From positions 22,307-86,306 of the forward strand of contig JANQGC010000114.1 in NCBI GenBank assembly GCA_028277515.1: a DNA stretch of 64,000 nucleotides, written 5' to 3'. Positions 8,694 to 17,908 of the stretch are shown one piece after another (within the stretch, counting starts at the first letter, position 1; each line of letters begins with the position of its first letter). The DNA comes from Anaerolineae bacterium (GTDB lineage Bacteria > Chloroflexota > Anaerolineae > Promineifilales > Promineifilaceae). The position numbers and the translations under genes were made by a program. Below the pieces are notes generated by a model. The model worked only from the letters and a program-made list of their open reading frames with translations. It was not told the origin of the DNA and searched no databases.

Positions 8694-9626
8694 ATGTCAC
8701 CACAAATAAAACGCGTCGATTCCCTGGCTTCAGGCATTGATCCTGAACCGACCTATCTCGCACTAGGCTCATTTGACGGCGTTCATAAAGGACATCAAGC
8801 TGTCATTGGACAAATGGTCGCGGCCGCGCAAGCGCACGGTGTGCGCTCGGCCGTCTTGACCTTCTTTCCCCATCCTAAACGCGTGTTGCAAAACCTGCGG
8901 GACCGGTACTACATTACGACCCTGGAGGATAGAGAGCGCCTGCTAGCTGAATTAGGTGTAGACCTGGTCCTCACCCACCCCTTCACCGATCAGGTGCGGC
9001 AAATTCGCGCCGCTGAATTTGTCAAATTGCTGCGGCAAAATTTAGATATGCGACAGATCTGGGGCGGCGATTTTGCCTTTGGGTACAGGCGTGAGGGAAA
9101 TGTGGAATTTTTGCGTAGGATTAGTCCGGATCGAGGGTTTACCGTTCAACCGATAAAACATTCGGTCACCTGGAACGGGTCGCCTGTCAGCAGCAGCCGT
9201 GTAAGGCAAAGCCTCACCTCAGGAGACATCAATGATGTCAATGGTTGTTTGGGACGAAATTACGCACTGCGCGGCATTGTAGTCAAAGGAGATCAACGCG
9301 GCCGAATCATCGGTTTTCCAACAGCCAATCTTGCCCTCTGGGATGAGCTTTTGCTTCCGGCGAACGGTGTCTATGCCACATTCGCCTGGGTTGGTAAGGA
9401 GCGATTCCCCGCAGCGGCCAATGTCGGTATACGGCCGACCGTAAATGGCAGCCGGCGCGTGGTCGAAGCTCATTTGCTTGATTTTGATGATGATCTATAT
9501 GATCAGGAAATCTGCCTGGAATTTGTTCATTACCTGCGCGCTGAAAAGAAATTTTCCGGCCTGGATGCCTTGCAAGAGCAGATCAACCAGGATGTGCAGG
9601 AAGTAAAACAAAAATTACAAGTCTGA
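8694..9626 (+). CDS. ribF: bifunctional riboflavin kinase / FMN adenylyltransferase
   Basis: 310 residues. The N-terminal FAD-synthetase nucleotidyltransferase domain shows LGSFDGVHKGHQAVI (HxGH-type site) and the later SSSRVRQSL motif. The C-terminal flavokinase domain starts near residue 190, with GDQRGRIIGFPTANL and NVGIRPTV, then an acidic EAHLLDFDDDLYDQ. It converts riboflavin to FMN and FAD. It follows truB, as in many bacteria, but may also be transcribed from its own promoter. Confidence 0.94.
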   Translation: MSPQIKRVDSLASGIDPEPTYLALGSFDGVHKGHQAVIGQMVAAAQAHGVRSAVLTFFPHPKRVLQNLRDRYYITTLEDRERLLAELGVDLVLTHPFTDQVRQIRAAEFVKLLRQNLDMRQIWGGDFAFGYRREGNVEFLRRISPDRGFTVQPIKHSVTWNGSPVSSSRVRQSLTSGDINDVNGCLGRNYALRGIVVKGDQRGRIIGFPTANLALWDELLLPANGVYATFAWVGKERFPAAANVGIRPTVNGSRRVVEAHLLDFDDDLYDQEICLEFVHYLRAEKKFSGLDALQEQINQDVQEVKQKLQV

Positions 9627-9633
9627 AGAGGAT

Positions 9634-9686
9634 GGCACAGCCATGGGTTATCGAGGAGTGGATGATAACCCATGGCAGATTGTGCC
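9634..9686 (+). terminator. long hairpin after ribF
   Basis: A perfect 13-bp inner stem (GCCATGGGTTATC at 9640-9652 with its complement at 9664-9676) is extended by GGCACA/TGTGCC (9634-9639, 9681-9686) with a 4-nt bulge. No T tract follows, so it is either a processing/stability hairpin or a non-canonical terminator. Its outer arms match those of the hairpin after the next gene (13821-13861). The remaining intergenic sequence up to 9935 holds only a candidate promoter. Confidence 0.5.
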
Positions 9687-9809
9687 GTTGGGAAGGAAGA
9701 AGGAAAAGGAACTACTTACAGGCTACGCTACAATTCTTACAGAATCGGTTAAGCAAAAATAATCGCCAACTCCAAGGTTAAACGTACAACTTTCTACTAA
9801 TTTCTCACA

Positions 9810-9838
9810 TTGGTCAATATGGCTTTCCAGTGTATATT
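9810..9838 (+). promoter_or_regulatory. candidate promoter of the large secreted protein
   Basis: TTGGTC (9810-9815), a 17-nt spacer and TATATT (9833-9838). The resulting leader would be about 90 nt and ends in a strong AAGGAGA ribosome binding site before the ATG at 9936. Confidence 0.4.
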
Positions 9839-9935
9839 ACTGCCACGATTTGACTCGCATTCCGACTTAAAAACGAAAAACAACATAATCAGATCTTTAC
9901 CTAAAAGATACAATCTGGAAAGGAGAATACTCTAC

Positions 9936-12900
9936 ATGAAGACGGAGATAGTACATAGACTTTCGGCTCCCAGGTTGCTGGCAATGTTGGTATTATGCGC
10001 CATTATACTAATGGTCGTCACACTAGCACCCATGTTGGCGCAAGAAGATCCAGCTATGGCGGATGGGGAGCAAGCCCCCGCCAGCAACGAGGCTGCCGCG
10101 ACTAATCCCGATTTCAGCACGATAGACGATCCGTTGAACGGCGAATATGAGCTCTTCACGGTCGATGATCTCGTCATTGCGCGCACGAAGCCGGCGAACA
10201 ACAATACAACTTCAAGCGTACGTAACTATATTCTGGAGACAGAGAACGAGACGATCAGTAGCCAGGATGTCAAGGTGGTTGGCAACGCCAATTGCTGGCT
10301 GACCAACGGCCGTCAACCACAGCAGACCCGGGTCGGCCGTTTCTTCGATCTCCCATACGATATCATTGTTACTTTGTCCCCGTCCTCCTCCGCTTCTGGC
10401 ACAGATTGCTCGGGTAATAACAATGTGGCCCTGCATATTCAGGATATCCAAACTAGCGACAATATCGCCTCGACCTTCACCATGTCGGCCGCCCAGACGG
10501 CCATAACCATGGACGACTTCAACCAGGATAGCTTTGAAGATCTCTTCATCATGAGCGATGCTGAGGTGCTGGTGGCCACCGCTAAAGATGTGGCCAATCC
10601 GAATGATGGAATTATATTCGGGCCTGCGACAGCACTGCCAACGAGTGCCTATGCGGCAACATTCGATCCAACTTCGGGCGATTTTAACGCGGATGGCTTG
10701 AAAGATATCGCCTGGATCGGGAATGATTCTACGGTTCATTTTGCTACCGTTTGTCCGGGAGCGGTCCAAGGCACGATATGCAGTGAGGCGACAGCATTGC
10801 AGGTGTTGCTTGACCCACTCCAGTCACAAGCGGATCCGATTCAGGTAACGACCAACTTTAATGTTAATCGTGCAGGATGCAATCGAAACTCGCAAGCAAT
10901 AACAAGCGGGGACTATAGCTCTCTAACGGAGGGCGACGGCCTAGTTGTGTTCGATTGCACCGATTTGGGTGCCAATATACCTCCGATCTTAGCCAGATGG
11001 TTTGAGTTCCAAGGCGATTGGACAATCCTTGGTGGGGAACCTATAGATGAAGAGATCATAGGAGCCTTCGATTACATGCCTAATAGCTTTGCTAAATCTG
11101 GACGCCTGAATTGGTTTGGAAACGCCGACCAAGTTGCATACGCTGTAGGCTCCACAGAGTATTTTCGGGACTGCGGTAGTAATGTTAAGGCCAGGGAGAC
11201 GGTTGGGACGCTCATCTTTCAAAATAATGAGCTAGTGAATTCCCAGATCGCCTCGAAACCCGGGGGTTGTACGAACACTACAGGGCATGGTATTCCCTGG
11301 GTCAATGGTTTGGCAATAGGGCATTTTGCTTCGATTGCCGATAATTCCGGAAGTGAAACGGACTTCAATCAACAATTCGCTACGTTGCTCAACGATCGCA
11401 GCGTGCGCATCTATTCGGTGAATGCACCAACTGACTATACGCCGGAGCTTGTTAACAATGCACATTTACCTGGCTCGCTTGGCCTCAACATGAAGATCAA
11501 AGGTCCTCCAAACGATCCGCAAATAACAAATTGGCTGGTAGCAGGTGACCTCCAAGGGCGTTCGGCCAGGCTCGGTCCGCCGTCGGTGATCCGCGTGGCC
11601 AGCCACAGCCAGCCGTCGGTCATCCTCGGCGCGCCGCCCATGCATGTGGATTACATTCTGCCTGACTCCAGCACGGGTTCGGAGTGGGAAGTAGTTAACT
11701 TCTCGGCGGTGCCTGATACCTTCAACAGCACTTACACCATGAACCAGACGACGAGTAACCAATCGGCCGATACCAACCGCACCAGCTACACCTACGCAAC
11801 GACCGAACAAAGCGGTGCATCCTTCAGTCTCAAGCTGCCTTATCTTCCCGCCATCGGCGGCTCGATCAAGGAAACCACGGAAGATAAGAACGAAGAGGTC
11901 AGCGAGACCTACCAATTCACGGAGAACGAATTCAAATATGATGCCTCCGCGACCACCGGCTTTGGCGATTTAATCTGGTATGATGTGAGCTCCTTCAACC
12001 TCTATTATTATCCCGTATTGGGCGAAACAGTCTGCCCGTCCGACAACAGTGATTGTGACCCCAGCGAGGAACAGCCGCTCTATGTGACCTTTTCTGGGCC
12101 CAGCAGTTCCGGGATCGGACCCGGTCCTGGCGCCACCACCGAGTGGTACCAGCCAGTACATGAACCGGGCAATATCTTCTCCTATCCCTGGAATGAGGCG
12201 CAGTTGAAGCTGCAGCTATCGGCGGGCATCGATTTACTCACCGGCCCGCAGAACTTCTACACCGACGACTCAGACCAGGCACAGCGCTTGCAGTGGAGCA
12301 GCGGTGTGGGACAGGAGCAGACGGTGGGCACTACCAACAGCCAATCCTATGAAAAGGGCTATAGCCTGACGGGTGGAAAGGTTATTGGCGGTATTCTCGA
12401 CGTGAACTTCAGTGGCGATATCAACTACAGCGAAAGCTCGTCCATCGCTACGTTGAACAGATCCTCATCGTTCGTCGGCGCCTCGCAGGGCATCGCCATC
12501 GCCAAGCCTGGCACCTTCCTGACCTCGGGTCTTTACCAATACCGGGTGTCGCCTCAAATATTTGGCCGCACGTCGCCAGCCGGTCGTGTCGACAATGTGT
12601 CCTTGCCACAGGACATCCAGACGATTGGGCCGCTGCAAGCAGCCTTTACTGCGGACCCTCTAGATCCGCAGGCTGGTTCATGGTGGGGCTCTGACGTAAG
12701 CCCTTACACTCAGTACATAGACGTTGCCCTCAACCATCCGGTACGCTGGTCCAAGAGCGATCCCGTAGGCACACAGGAGACGCTTAACTGTCTGGTGGCG
12801 GTGGGTTCCCGCTACAACTGTATAACCTTCAACGATCCCAATCCGGCCAACCTCTGGAATAGCCAGTTCTACTGGATGCGCGGTCTGTTTGTCACCGTTG

Positions 12901-13811
12901 GCGGCATCAACGGTCCCCAGCGGACTCAGGCCACAGCAGGGGAGGATGTGCTGCTCGAGGCTCGCGTTTATAACTACAGTTTCAAAGACATGCCGGCTGA
13001 CTCAAAAATTCAAATCCGCTTCTATCGTCAGGAAATCCAGGGTACGACGCCGGTGGGCGACAGTGTGCTCATCGACCAGGTGGCGATCGATCCCCTGCCC
13101 GGCTTCAACTCCGACACCAGCCCGGATACGCCGAACTGGACAACGACGACGGCGGCATTCGATACGACCGGTCTTGATAACAGCTATCACATCTTCTGGG
13201 TTTTGGTCTGGGTCGAGGATGGTTCGGGCAACATGATTGCAGAGCTGCCCGGCCACGGTCTGAGTGCCAAGCCCGGTAGCCTGACCTCGATTGGCGATGT
13301 GCCGTTGGAACAAGTGATGCTGGATGGAGCGCAGAAGACCTTTAGCAACAACGTCGGCTACTTGCACAGCAAGTTCTACATTGCGCCGCAGACGCCGGAC
13401 CCGCTCCCGCCTGGAGATCCTGAGCTGCAGATCTTGAACGCGCAGGTGACGCCAGCCAACACGTTGCCAGGTGAGCGTGTAATTGTCGCGGCAGACATCC
13501 TATCCGAAGGTGCACCAGCCGAAGCAGTGCATATACAGTTCTATCCTAGTGCTCAGGCATGGAATGCGCACCAGGATGATCCTACGCTACCAGGACCACG
13601 CCCCTTTGACGAGGAGGTCCTACCCTACATCGGGGCCGGCGAAACGGACCACGCAGAGGTCCCCTACACCGCCCAGGGCTGCGGCACCCAGGCGATCCTG
13701 ATAGTGGCTGAGGCGATCGCCGCAGAAGGACAGGCAACGGCCGAAGTTACGCTCGACAAGGGTTCATGCATTGTCTACTATCCAATAATACAAATGCAGT
13801 CGCCCCAATAA
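9936..13811 (+). CDS. large secreted multi-domain protein with FG-GAP-like and CARDB-like segments
   Basis: 1291 residues from ATG 9936, chosen because AAGGAGA stands 9 nt upstream and a signal peptide starts there (basic HRLSAPR, hydrophobic LAMLVLCAIILMVV, cleavage after PMLA). Calcium-loop-like repeats DDFNQDSFEDLF (~191) and GDFNADGLKDIAW (~247) suggest an FG-GAP/VCBS beta-propeller. The Ser/Thr/Tyr-rich middle (~600-870) has long amphipathic beta segments with no family I recognise. Two CARDB-like beta-sandwiches follow near 985 and 1161. There is no anchor motif at the C-terminus, so it is probably released or surface-bound by other means. Function unknown; it stands alone between two related hairpins. 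Confidence 0.7.
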   Translation: MKTEIVHRLSAPRLLAMLVLCAIILMVVTLAPMLAQEDPAMADGEQAPASNEAAATNPDFSTIDDPLNGEYELFTVDDLVIARTKPANNNTTSSVRNYILETENETISSQDVKVVGNANCWLTNGRQPQQTRVGRFFDLPYDIIVTLSPSSSASGTDCSGNNNVALHIQDIQTSDNIASTFTMSAAQTAITMDDFNQDSFEDLFIMSDAEVLVATAKDVANPNDGIIFGPATALPTSAYAATFDPTSGDFNADGLKDIAWIGNDSTVHFATVCPGAVQGTICSEATALQVLLDPLQSQADPIQVTTNFNVNRAGCNRNSQAITSGDYSSLTEGDGLVVFDCTDLGANIPPILARWFEFQGDWTILGGEPIDEEIIGAFDYMPNSFAKSGRLNWFGNADQVAYAVGSTEYFRDCGSNVKARETVGTLIFQNNELVNSQIASKPGGCTNTTGHGIPWVNGLAIGHFASIADNSGSETDFNQQFATLLNDRSVRIYSVNAPTDYTPELVNNAHLPGSLGLNMKIKGPPNDPQITNWLVAGDLQGRSARLGPPSVIRVASHSQPSVILGAPPMHVDYILPDSSTGSEWEVVNFSAVPDTFNSTYTMNQTTSNQSADTNRTSYTYATTEQSGASFSLKLPYLPAIGGSIKETTEDKNEEVSETYQFTENEFKYDASATTGFGDLIWYDVSSFNLYYYPVLGETVCPSDNSDCDPSEEQPLYVTFSGPSSSGIGPGPGATTEWYQPVHEPGNIFSYPWNEAQLKLQLSAGIDLLTGPQNFYTDDSDQAQRLQWSSGVGQEQTVGTTNSQSYEKGYSLTGGKVIGGILDVNFSGDINYSESSSIATLNRSSSFVGASQGIAIAKPGTFLTSGLYQYRVSPQIFGRTSPAGRVDNVSLPQDIQTIGPLQAAFTADPLDPQAGSWWGSDVSPYTQYIDVALNHPVRWSKSDPVGTQETLNCLVAVGSRYNCITFNDPNPANLWNSQFYWMRGLFVTVGGINGPQRTQATAGEDVLLEARVYNYSFKDMPADSKIQIRFYRQEIQGTTPVGDSVLIDQVAIDPLPGFNSDTSPDTPNWTTTTAAFDTTGLDNSYHIFWVLVWVEDGSGNMIAELPGHGLSAKPGSLTSIGDVPLEQVMLDGAQKTFSNNVGYLHSKFYIAPQTPDPLPPGDPELQILNAQVTPANTLPGERVIVAADILSEGAPAEAVHIQFYPSAQAWNAHQDDPTLPGPRPFDEEVLPYIGAGETDHAEVPYTAQGCGTQAILIVAEAIAAEGQATAEVTLDKGSCIVYYPIIQMQSPQ

Positions 13812-13820
13812 CTTCGGGTA

Positions 13821-13861
13821 ACCGGTGGCACAGCAGTTATAATAGATGTTGTGCCACCGGT
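13821..13861 (+). terminator. hairpin after the large secreted protein
   Basis: A perfect 12-bp stem: ACCGGTGGCACA (13821-13832) with TGTGCCACCGGT (13850-13861), 17-nt loop. No T run. It shares the GGCACAGC...TTGTGCC outer arms with the hairpin at 9634-9686. It lies 10 nt after the stop codon. Confidence 0.5.
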
Positions 13862-14104
13862 ATCGGTAAGTAATCCTCGTAAGAATCAGATTAAGGTAAT
13901 CTCGCGATGTGCTGGGTTCTCTTTACACCTTCGCGATAATTATGTGGAGGATCCTAACCATAACTTTCTTTTCGATTGCCTCCGCTGGTCCATGCTGGCG
14001 GAGTCGGCCGTGGAAACGGTGCAGAGCGGAATAGTTATTGGACATTTCCCTCGAGTACGCTATTCTTTCTCGACAGAAGGACATTATAAACGAGGGAGTT
14101 TCTC

Positions 14105-15634
14105 ATGCTGGCAAAGGTCTTTAGCAGCGCCATTGTAGGATTAGACGCAGAACTTGTAGAGGTCGAGGTTGACATAATTAATGGTTACCCTAATGTTCTT
14201 ATGGTCGGCTTACCCGACGCGGCCGTGCGCGAGAGTCGCGATCGCGTGCATGCGGCGATTAAGAACAGTGGCCTTACGTTTCCCGGCAATAGACGGATCA
14301 CTGTCAATCTGGCCCCGGCCGATTTGCGCAAAGAAGGACCTGCTTACGACCTGCCCATCGCCGTGGGTGTCCTGGCCGCGACGCGCCAGATCTGGCCTGA
14401 CAATTTAACTGGGGCTCTATTTGTCGGCGAATTATCGCTGGAAGGAACGACGCGTCACACCAAAGGGATTCTGCCCCTGGCTGCCCTGGCTCGCGAGCAG
14501 GGGCTGGAACGGGTTTTTGTGCCCGCGGCCGATGCGGAAGAAGCGGCGCTTATGCCTGATATTGAAGTGATTCCTGTGACCAGCCTGGCCGAGTTGGTGG
14601 ACCACCTGACGGGATTGAGACCGATTTCGCCGCACACTGTGGATGCACAAGGGACGTTTGACCAGGATGTGGAATACGCGGCCGACTTCGCCGACATCAT
14701 GGGCCAGGAGCATGTCAAACGGGCCATGGAATTGGCCGCCGCCGGCAATCATAATGCCCTGCTGACCGGACCACCCGGTTCCGGGAAAACGCTCATTTCT
14801 CGTTCTCTACCCAGCATCTTACCGCGCATGAGTGTGGACGAGGCCCTGGAAGTGACAAAAATCTATTCCGTGGCCGGTTTACTCCCTCCGGACACGCCGC
14901 TCATTCGCAATCGTCCCTTTCGCGCGCCCCACCACACGGTCAGCTATGCCGGTCTGGTCGGCGGTGGAGCCTGGCCACGGCCGGGCGAAATATCCCTGGC
15001 GCACCGGGGCGTGCTTTTTCTCGATGAACTGCCGGAGTTCGGCGAGCGATTGCTGGAAGTGCTGCGCCAGCCGTTGGAAGGGGATCCAAGAGAAGTATCT
15101 ATTTCCAGGGCTTCGGGGACGATCACCTTTCCGGCCAACTTTATGCTCGTCGCCGCTCAAAATCCCTGCCCCTGCGGCTATTATGGGGATCCAACCCACG
15201 CTTGCTCTTGCAGCAATGCTATGGTGACACGATATCAAAAGCGTATCTCCGGCCCATTAATGGACCGCATTGATCTACACGTCGATGTACCTCGCGTGGA
15301 ATACGAAAAATTAACCGCCAGGCGTAGGGGAGAAGCATCAGCGGTCATTCGCGAGCGGGTGGAAAGTGCCCGTGCGCGACAGGCAGCTAGATTTGCGGAG
15401 CACAGCATTTACTGTAACGCGGAAATGGGACCCAGCGAGGTTCGTGAATTTTGTACCTTAGATGAAACGGGCAGCCGCTTGATGAAGAGCGCCATGGCTC
15501 AAATGAATCTCAGCGCCCGCGCCTTCCATCGCGTGCTCAAGGTGGCGCGTTCGGTGGCCGATCTGTCTGATGAAGAAGAGATCCAACCGGCGCACCTGGC
15601 AGAAGCATTACAGTATCGGCCGCGGCAGGATTGA
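14105..15634 (+). CDS. comM: YifB/ComM-family Mg-chelatase-like AAA+ ATPase
   Basis: 509 residues. The N-terminal ChlI-like domain starts LAKVFSSAIVGLDAELVEVEVD. Walker A is GPPGSGKT near residue 222 and Walker B is VLFLDELPEF. The Cys-rich insertion CPCGYYGDPTHACSC and the C-terminal MG-chelatase subdomain (LSARAFHRVLKVARSVADL) follow. ComM is a helicase that promotes branch migration during transformation in gamma-proteobacteria. The end ALQYRPRQD is encoded partly by a 23-bp sequence repeated at 19754-19776, so the last residues and stop may have been created by an integration event. AGGGAG lies just before the ATG. Confidence 0.9.
   Translation: MLAKVFSSAIVGLDAELVEVEVDIINGYPNVLMVGLPDAAVRESRDRVHAAIKNSGLTFPGNRRITVNLAPADLRKEGPAYDLPIAVGVLAATRQIWPDNLTGALFVGELSLEGTTRHTKGILPLAALAREQGLERVFVPAADAEEAALMPDIEVIPVTSLAELVDHLTGLRPISPHTVDAQGTFDQDVEYAADFADIMGQEHVKRAMELAAAGNHNALLTGPPGSGKTLISRSLPSILPRMSVDEALEVTKIYSVAGLLPPDTPLIRNRPFRAPHHTVSYAGLVGGGAWPRPGEISLAHRGVLFLDELPEFGERLLEVLRQPLEGDPREVSISRASGTITFPANFMLVAAQNPCPCGYYGDPTHACSCSNAMVTRYQKRISGPLMDRIDLHVDVPRVEYEKLTARRRGEASAVIRERVESARARQAARFAEHSIYCNAEMGPSEVREFCTLDETGSRLMKSAMAQMNLSARAFHRVLKVARSVADLSDEEEIQPAHLAEALQYRPRQD
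15611..15633 (+). repeat. left copy of 23-bp direct repeat (possible attL) in comM 3' end
   Basis: The 23 nt from CAGTATCGG to GGATTG are identical to 19754-19776, in the same orientation, 4143 bp apart. Copy 1 codes for QYRPRQD at the comM C-terminus. The DNA between the copies is clearly more AT-rich than the flanks and carries a transposase. This fits integration into a gene 3' end or duplication during a transposition event. Confidence 0.6.
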
Positions 15635-15885
15635 TTTCATCAGCTTTTTTACCAATATTTTTTCCTCCTTATATGTACTATGTTTCCCCCTAGTTCGTTG
15701 CAGAAACAGGTGTGATCTTATTCGAGATTAACTCACTTGCTTGCAACTGAGTGGAAGCACATAATTCAAGCATCAATGAGCAGACAACGATTGCCGTCGT
15801 CACCAAGTGGTTTGCCGGATCTGATCTATAAACGATTGATTTCTTCTCATTAAGGTCTTTCCTAATTAGATGGGCAATTGAATAA
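15635..15885. other. gene-free AT-rich start of the island
   Basis: About 250 nt with no convincing ORF, RNA or promoter. It contains short T runs (15646-15668) that could end comM transcription, but no strong hairpin precedes them. Confidence 0.4.
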
Positions 15886-15903
15886 CATTACATTTTAATC
15901 GTC

Positions 15904-16101
15904 TTGGTACTTGGCGGCTTGCTGGTCATTACCCACTCTTCCTCTGCATCTTCCAACCGTACTGATGCGCGTCATACCGCATTTGATAGGGCGATAGCTA
16001 CCCATGCCCAGCATACCTTTGATAAGGATACGATCGCTGCCTCGCTTGCCAAAACGATAGAACAAATACGAGCCGGCCTCCCTGAAAATGCCAGGAAGTA
16101 A
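15904..16101 (+). CDS. hypothetical small protein, doubtful
   Basis: A 65-codon frame from TTG. The N-terminus is hydrophobic (VLGGLLVITHSSSASS) and could be a signal peptide; the rest is polar, ending IRAGLPENARK. There is no convincing ribosome binding site and no family is recognised. It may be the remnant of a longer secreted protein. Confidence 0.2.
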   Translation: MVLGGLLVITHSSSASSNRTDARHTAFDRAIATHAQHTFDKDTIAASLAKTIEQIRAGLPENARK

Positions 16102-16140
16102 GGTGAACTAGATGCCGGGCAGTTTGCAGCGAAGAGGTTC

Positions 16141-16314
16141 ATGGGCTCTCCTCAAATTGGTAGAATGGGAATCAGCTTGATCCTCCTGGCGGAAAGGGTA
16201 AGCGAAGTTCTACTCGCTCGACGAAAATCACAAAATACGCAAGAGGATAACTTACGCCAAAAGTGGAAACAAGCTTTGATAAGGTCGCAGAAAAACCGCC
16301 TCTATTGCAATTAA
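16141..16314 (+). CDS. hypothetical 57-residue basic protein, doubtful
   Basis: ATG at 16141 is preceded by GAAGAGG at a short distance; the frame ends in TAA at 16314. A hydrophobic stretch MGISLILLAERV is followed by a basic helix (LLARRKSQ, RQKWKQALIRSQKNR). No homology recognised. It lies just outside the left end of the IS element and could equally be non-coding. Confidence 0.2.
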   Translation: MGSPQIGRMGISLILLAERVSEVLLARRKSQNTQEDNLRQKWKQALIRSQKNRLYCN

Positions 16315-16399
16315 AGATGCAAGCAGGCAGCAACATCAGAAAAGAAAGTTTCTAGGGTAAAGGATGTTAAAGTAAATAATAGGATTATGACTATAAAGC

Positions 16400-16423
16400 G
16401 ATAAAGCAACATCCTTTCTGTAA
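16400..16423 (+). repeat. left terminal inverted repeat of the IS256 element
   Basis: Begins GATAAAGC and ends TTTCTGTAA. It is the imperfect reverse complement of 17684-17707. Confidence 0.65.
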
Positions 16424-16458
16424 AAAGGAATATCCAGAAATTACGTGAACATTAAAAA

Positions 16459-17622
16459 CTAAAGATTGTCCAATCGGATGTAAGTCCGGCTGGTCTGCCA
16501 TTCATCACTAATCTCCATCACGATGGCTGATACGAGCCTTAAGCATGAAGCCTCATTGGGGAACAACATAGCCACCCTTGTACGGCGACGAATTTCTCTG
16601 TTGAGGCGTTCCAAGCTATTGGTGGTCCGAAGTTGCCGTCGATGATTGGAGGGAAAGGCGAACACCGTTAAGCCCTCTGGTATATTATTCTCCATCCACT
16701 TTGCTAATGCGGCAGCCTTCGGCGCATATTTCTGCACGGCCTTGGCCAACAGCGTTTCGGCATCGTGACGAGTAGCGGCATTGAAAATGGCGCGAATATC
16801 GGCAGCAACCTCATGCTTCAAGTCCCTTTTGGGGATATATGCCTGAGCATTGCGCTGCAGATGGCATTGGCATCGCTGCCAAGGAACGCCGCCAAAGACG
16901 GCGATCCGCGCTTTCTCCAAGCCGCTATGGTCATCGGAAGTGATCAACTGCACGCCGGTCAGGCCACGAGCTACCAGGCTTTTCAGAAAGGTGCGCCAGT
17001 GCACTTCATGCTCGCCCAGGGAGACGGAAACGCCTAAAATCTCCCGTTTGCCCTCTAGATTGACGCCCATAGCCAGCAAAACAGCAGTATTGCGCACCTG
17101 GCCATCTAGACGCACTTTTTCATAACGCGCATCCAGAAACAGGTATCTCATCTGGCCCAGCGGCCGTTCGCGCCAGGCGGCAAACTGTTCGTCCAATTCG
17201 GCCGCAACGCGGCTCACCTGGGTCGATGAAATCTCTGTGCCGCACAGTTGCTCGGTGATAGCGGCAACTTTGCGGGTGGAGACACCTTGCACATACATCT
17301 CTGCTAAGGTCAATTTCAAGGCCCGCTCGCTGCGCAGCCCTTTCTGCAAAGATTGTGGATAAAAGCTGCCATCACGCACTTGCGGTACGTCAAAGGTGAT
17401 TTTGCCGACCCGTGTGGTCACCGTTTTGGGCTTGTAGCCGTTGGCATGTCCCTGGCGTTCAGTTGTCCGTTCATACGGAGCTGCCTGCAGGTGGTTTTGC
17501 CGTTCGATTTGCATCGCTGGATTGATGACGGTGCGGATAATATCCGGCAGCGCATCCATGCCCTGTTGGGCAATTTGTTCAAGTAATTCTTCTGGTAAGG
17601 TACAATCGGTTTGGTAGGTCAT
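16459..17622 (-). CDS. IS256-family (mutator-type) transposase
   Basis: 387 residues, near the usual ~390-410 of the family. DDE acids are visible: first Asp in LFLDARYEKVR, second in LITSDDHSGLEKA, and Glu in NSLERLNREIRRRT. The Cys/His segment WQRCQCHLQRNAQAYIP between the second Asp and Glu is typical of mutator-type enzymes. The frame is intact, so it could be active. The start ATG has AGGAGAAAA upstream. Confidence 0.93.
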   Translation of the reverse strand: MTYQTDCTLPEELLEQIAQQGMDALPDIIRTVINPAMQIERQNHLQAAPYERTTERQGHANGYKPKTVTTRVGKITFDVPQVRDGSFYPQSLQKGLRSERALKLTLAEMYVQGVSTRKVAAITEQLCGTEISSTQVSRVAAELDEQFAAWRERPLGQMRYLFLDARYEKVRLDGQVRNTAVLLAMGVNLEGKREILGVSVSLGEHEVHWRTFLKSLVARGLTGVQLITSDDHSGLEKARIAVFGGVPWQRCQCHLQRNAQAYIPKRDLKHEVAADIRAIFNAATRHDAETLLAKAVQKYAPKAAALAKWMENNIPEGLTVFAFPSNHRRQLRTTNSLERLNREIRRRTRVAMLFPNEASCLRLVSAIVMEISDEWQTSRTYIRLDNL

Positions 17623-17683
17623 GGTTTTCTCCTATTGGTTTGAGGTAACTTCTAGGATACTCCATGGCCTACCAAGCCGGAAA

Positions 17684-17707
17684 TTACAGAAATAACGTTA
17701 CACTATC
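17684..17707 (-). repeat. right terminal inverted repeat of the IS256 element
   Basis: Read on the minus strand it begins GATAGTGTAACG and ends TTTCTGTAA. It lies 62 nt upstream of the transposase start and matches 16400-16423 imperfectly. Confidence 0.65.
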
Positions 17708-17840
17708 GTCTCAAAAACAGGAACTTCCACTTATTATTAAAGACTGCTCAGTATTTTATAGTTAAACCATTAATTCACGTTCCGTTCATGGAATATTGTT
17801 ATTTATTTTCAAATAATGAGAATTTAGAACGTAATTTCTA

Positions 17841-17869
17841 TTGACAATGGATTATAATAAGGGTAGAAA
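17841..17869 (+). promoter_or_regulatory. candidate promoter of the small-peptide locus
   Basis: A perfect TTGACA at 17841-17846, a 17-nt spacer and TAGAAA at 17864-17869. A TATAAT at 17853-17858 is closer, but too near this -35 box to pair with it. Confidence 0.4.
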
Positions 17870-17908
17870 ACCACATTGGTTTCAAAAGTAAGTCACGGTT
17901 TGGGTAAA

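Larger units (their letters stand above)
16399..17708 (-). mobile_element. IS256-family insertion sequence, about 1.31 kb
   Basis: A complete-looking element: one full transposase gene between imperfect terminal inverted repeats (16400-16423 and 17684-17707; about 18 of 24 positions match, including TTTCTGTAA). The ends begin CGATA in both orientations. I see no 8-9-bp target duplication in the flanks, so one end may have decayed or recombined. It is the only IS in the window and sits inside the 23-bp-repeat island. Confidence 0.8.

Noticed and set aside
10212..10769. 185-codon minus-strand ORF
   Set aside because: Antisense shadow of the large secreted protein, rich in Arg/His/Ile as expected for a reverse frame.
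13851..14138. 95-codon plus-strand ORF before comM
   Set aside because: It overlaps the comM start in another frame, begins inside a hairpin, has no ribosome binding site and no recognisable features.
16389..17718. Target-site duplication of the IS256 element
   Set aside because: The 8-10 nt outside the two inverted repeats do not match each other.
17853..17858. TATAAT at 17853 as the -10 box for TTGACA at 17841
   Set aside because: Only 6 nt separate them; the TAGAAA at 17864 gives the proper 17-nt spacing.
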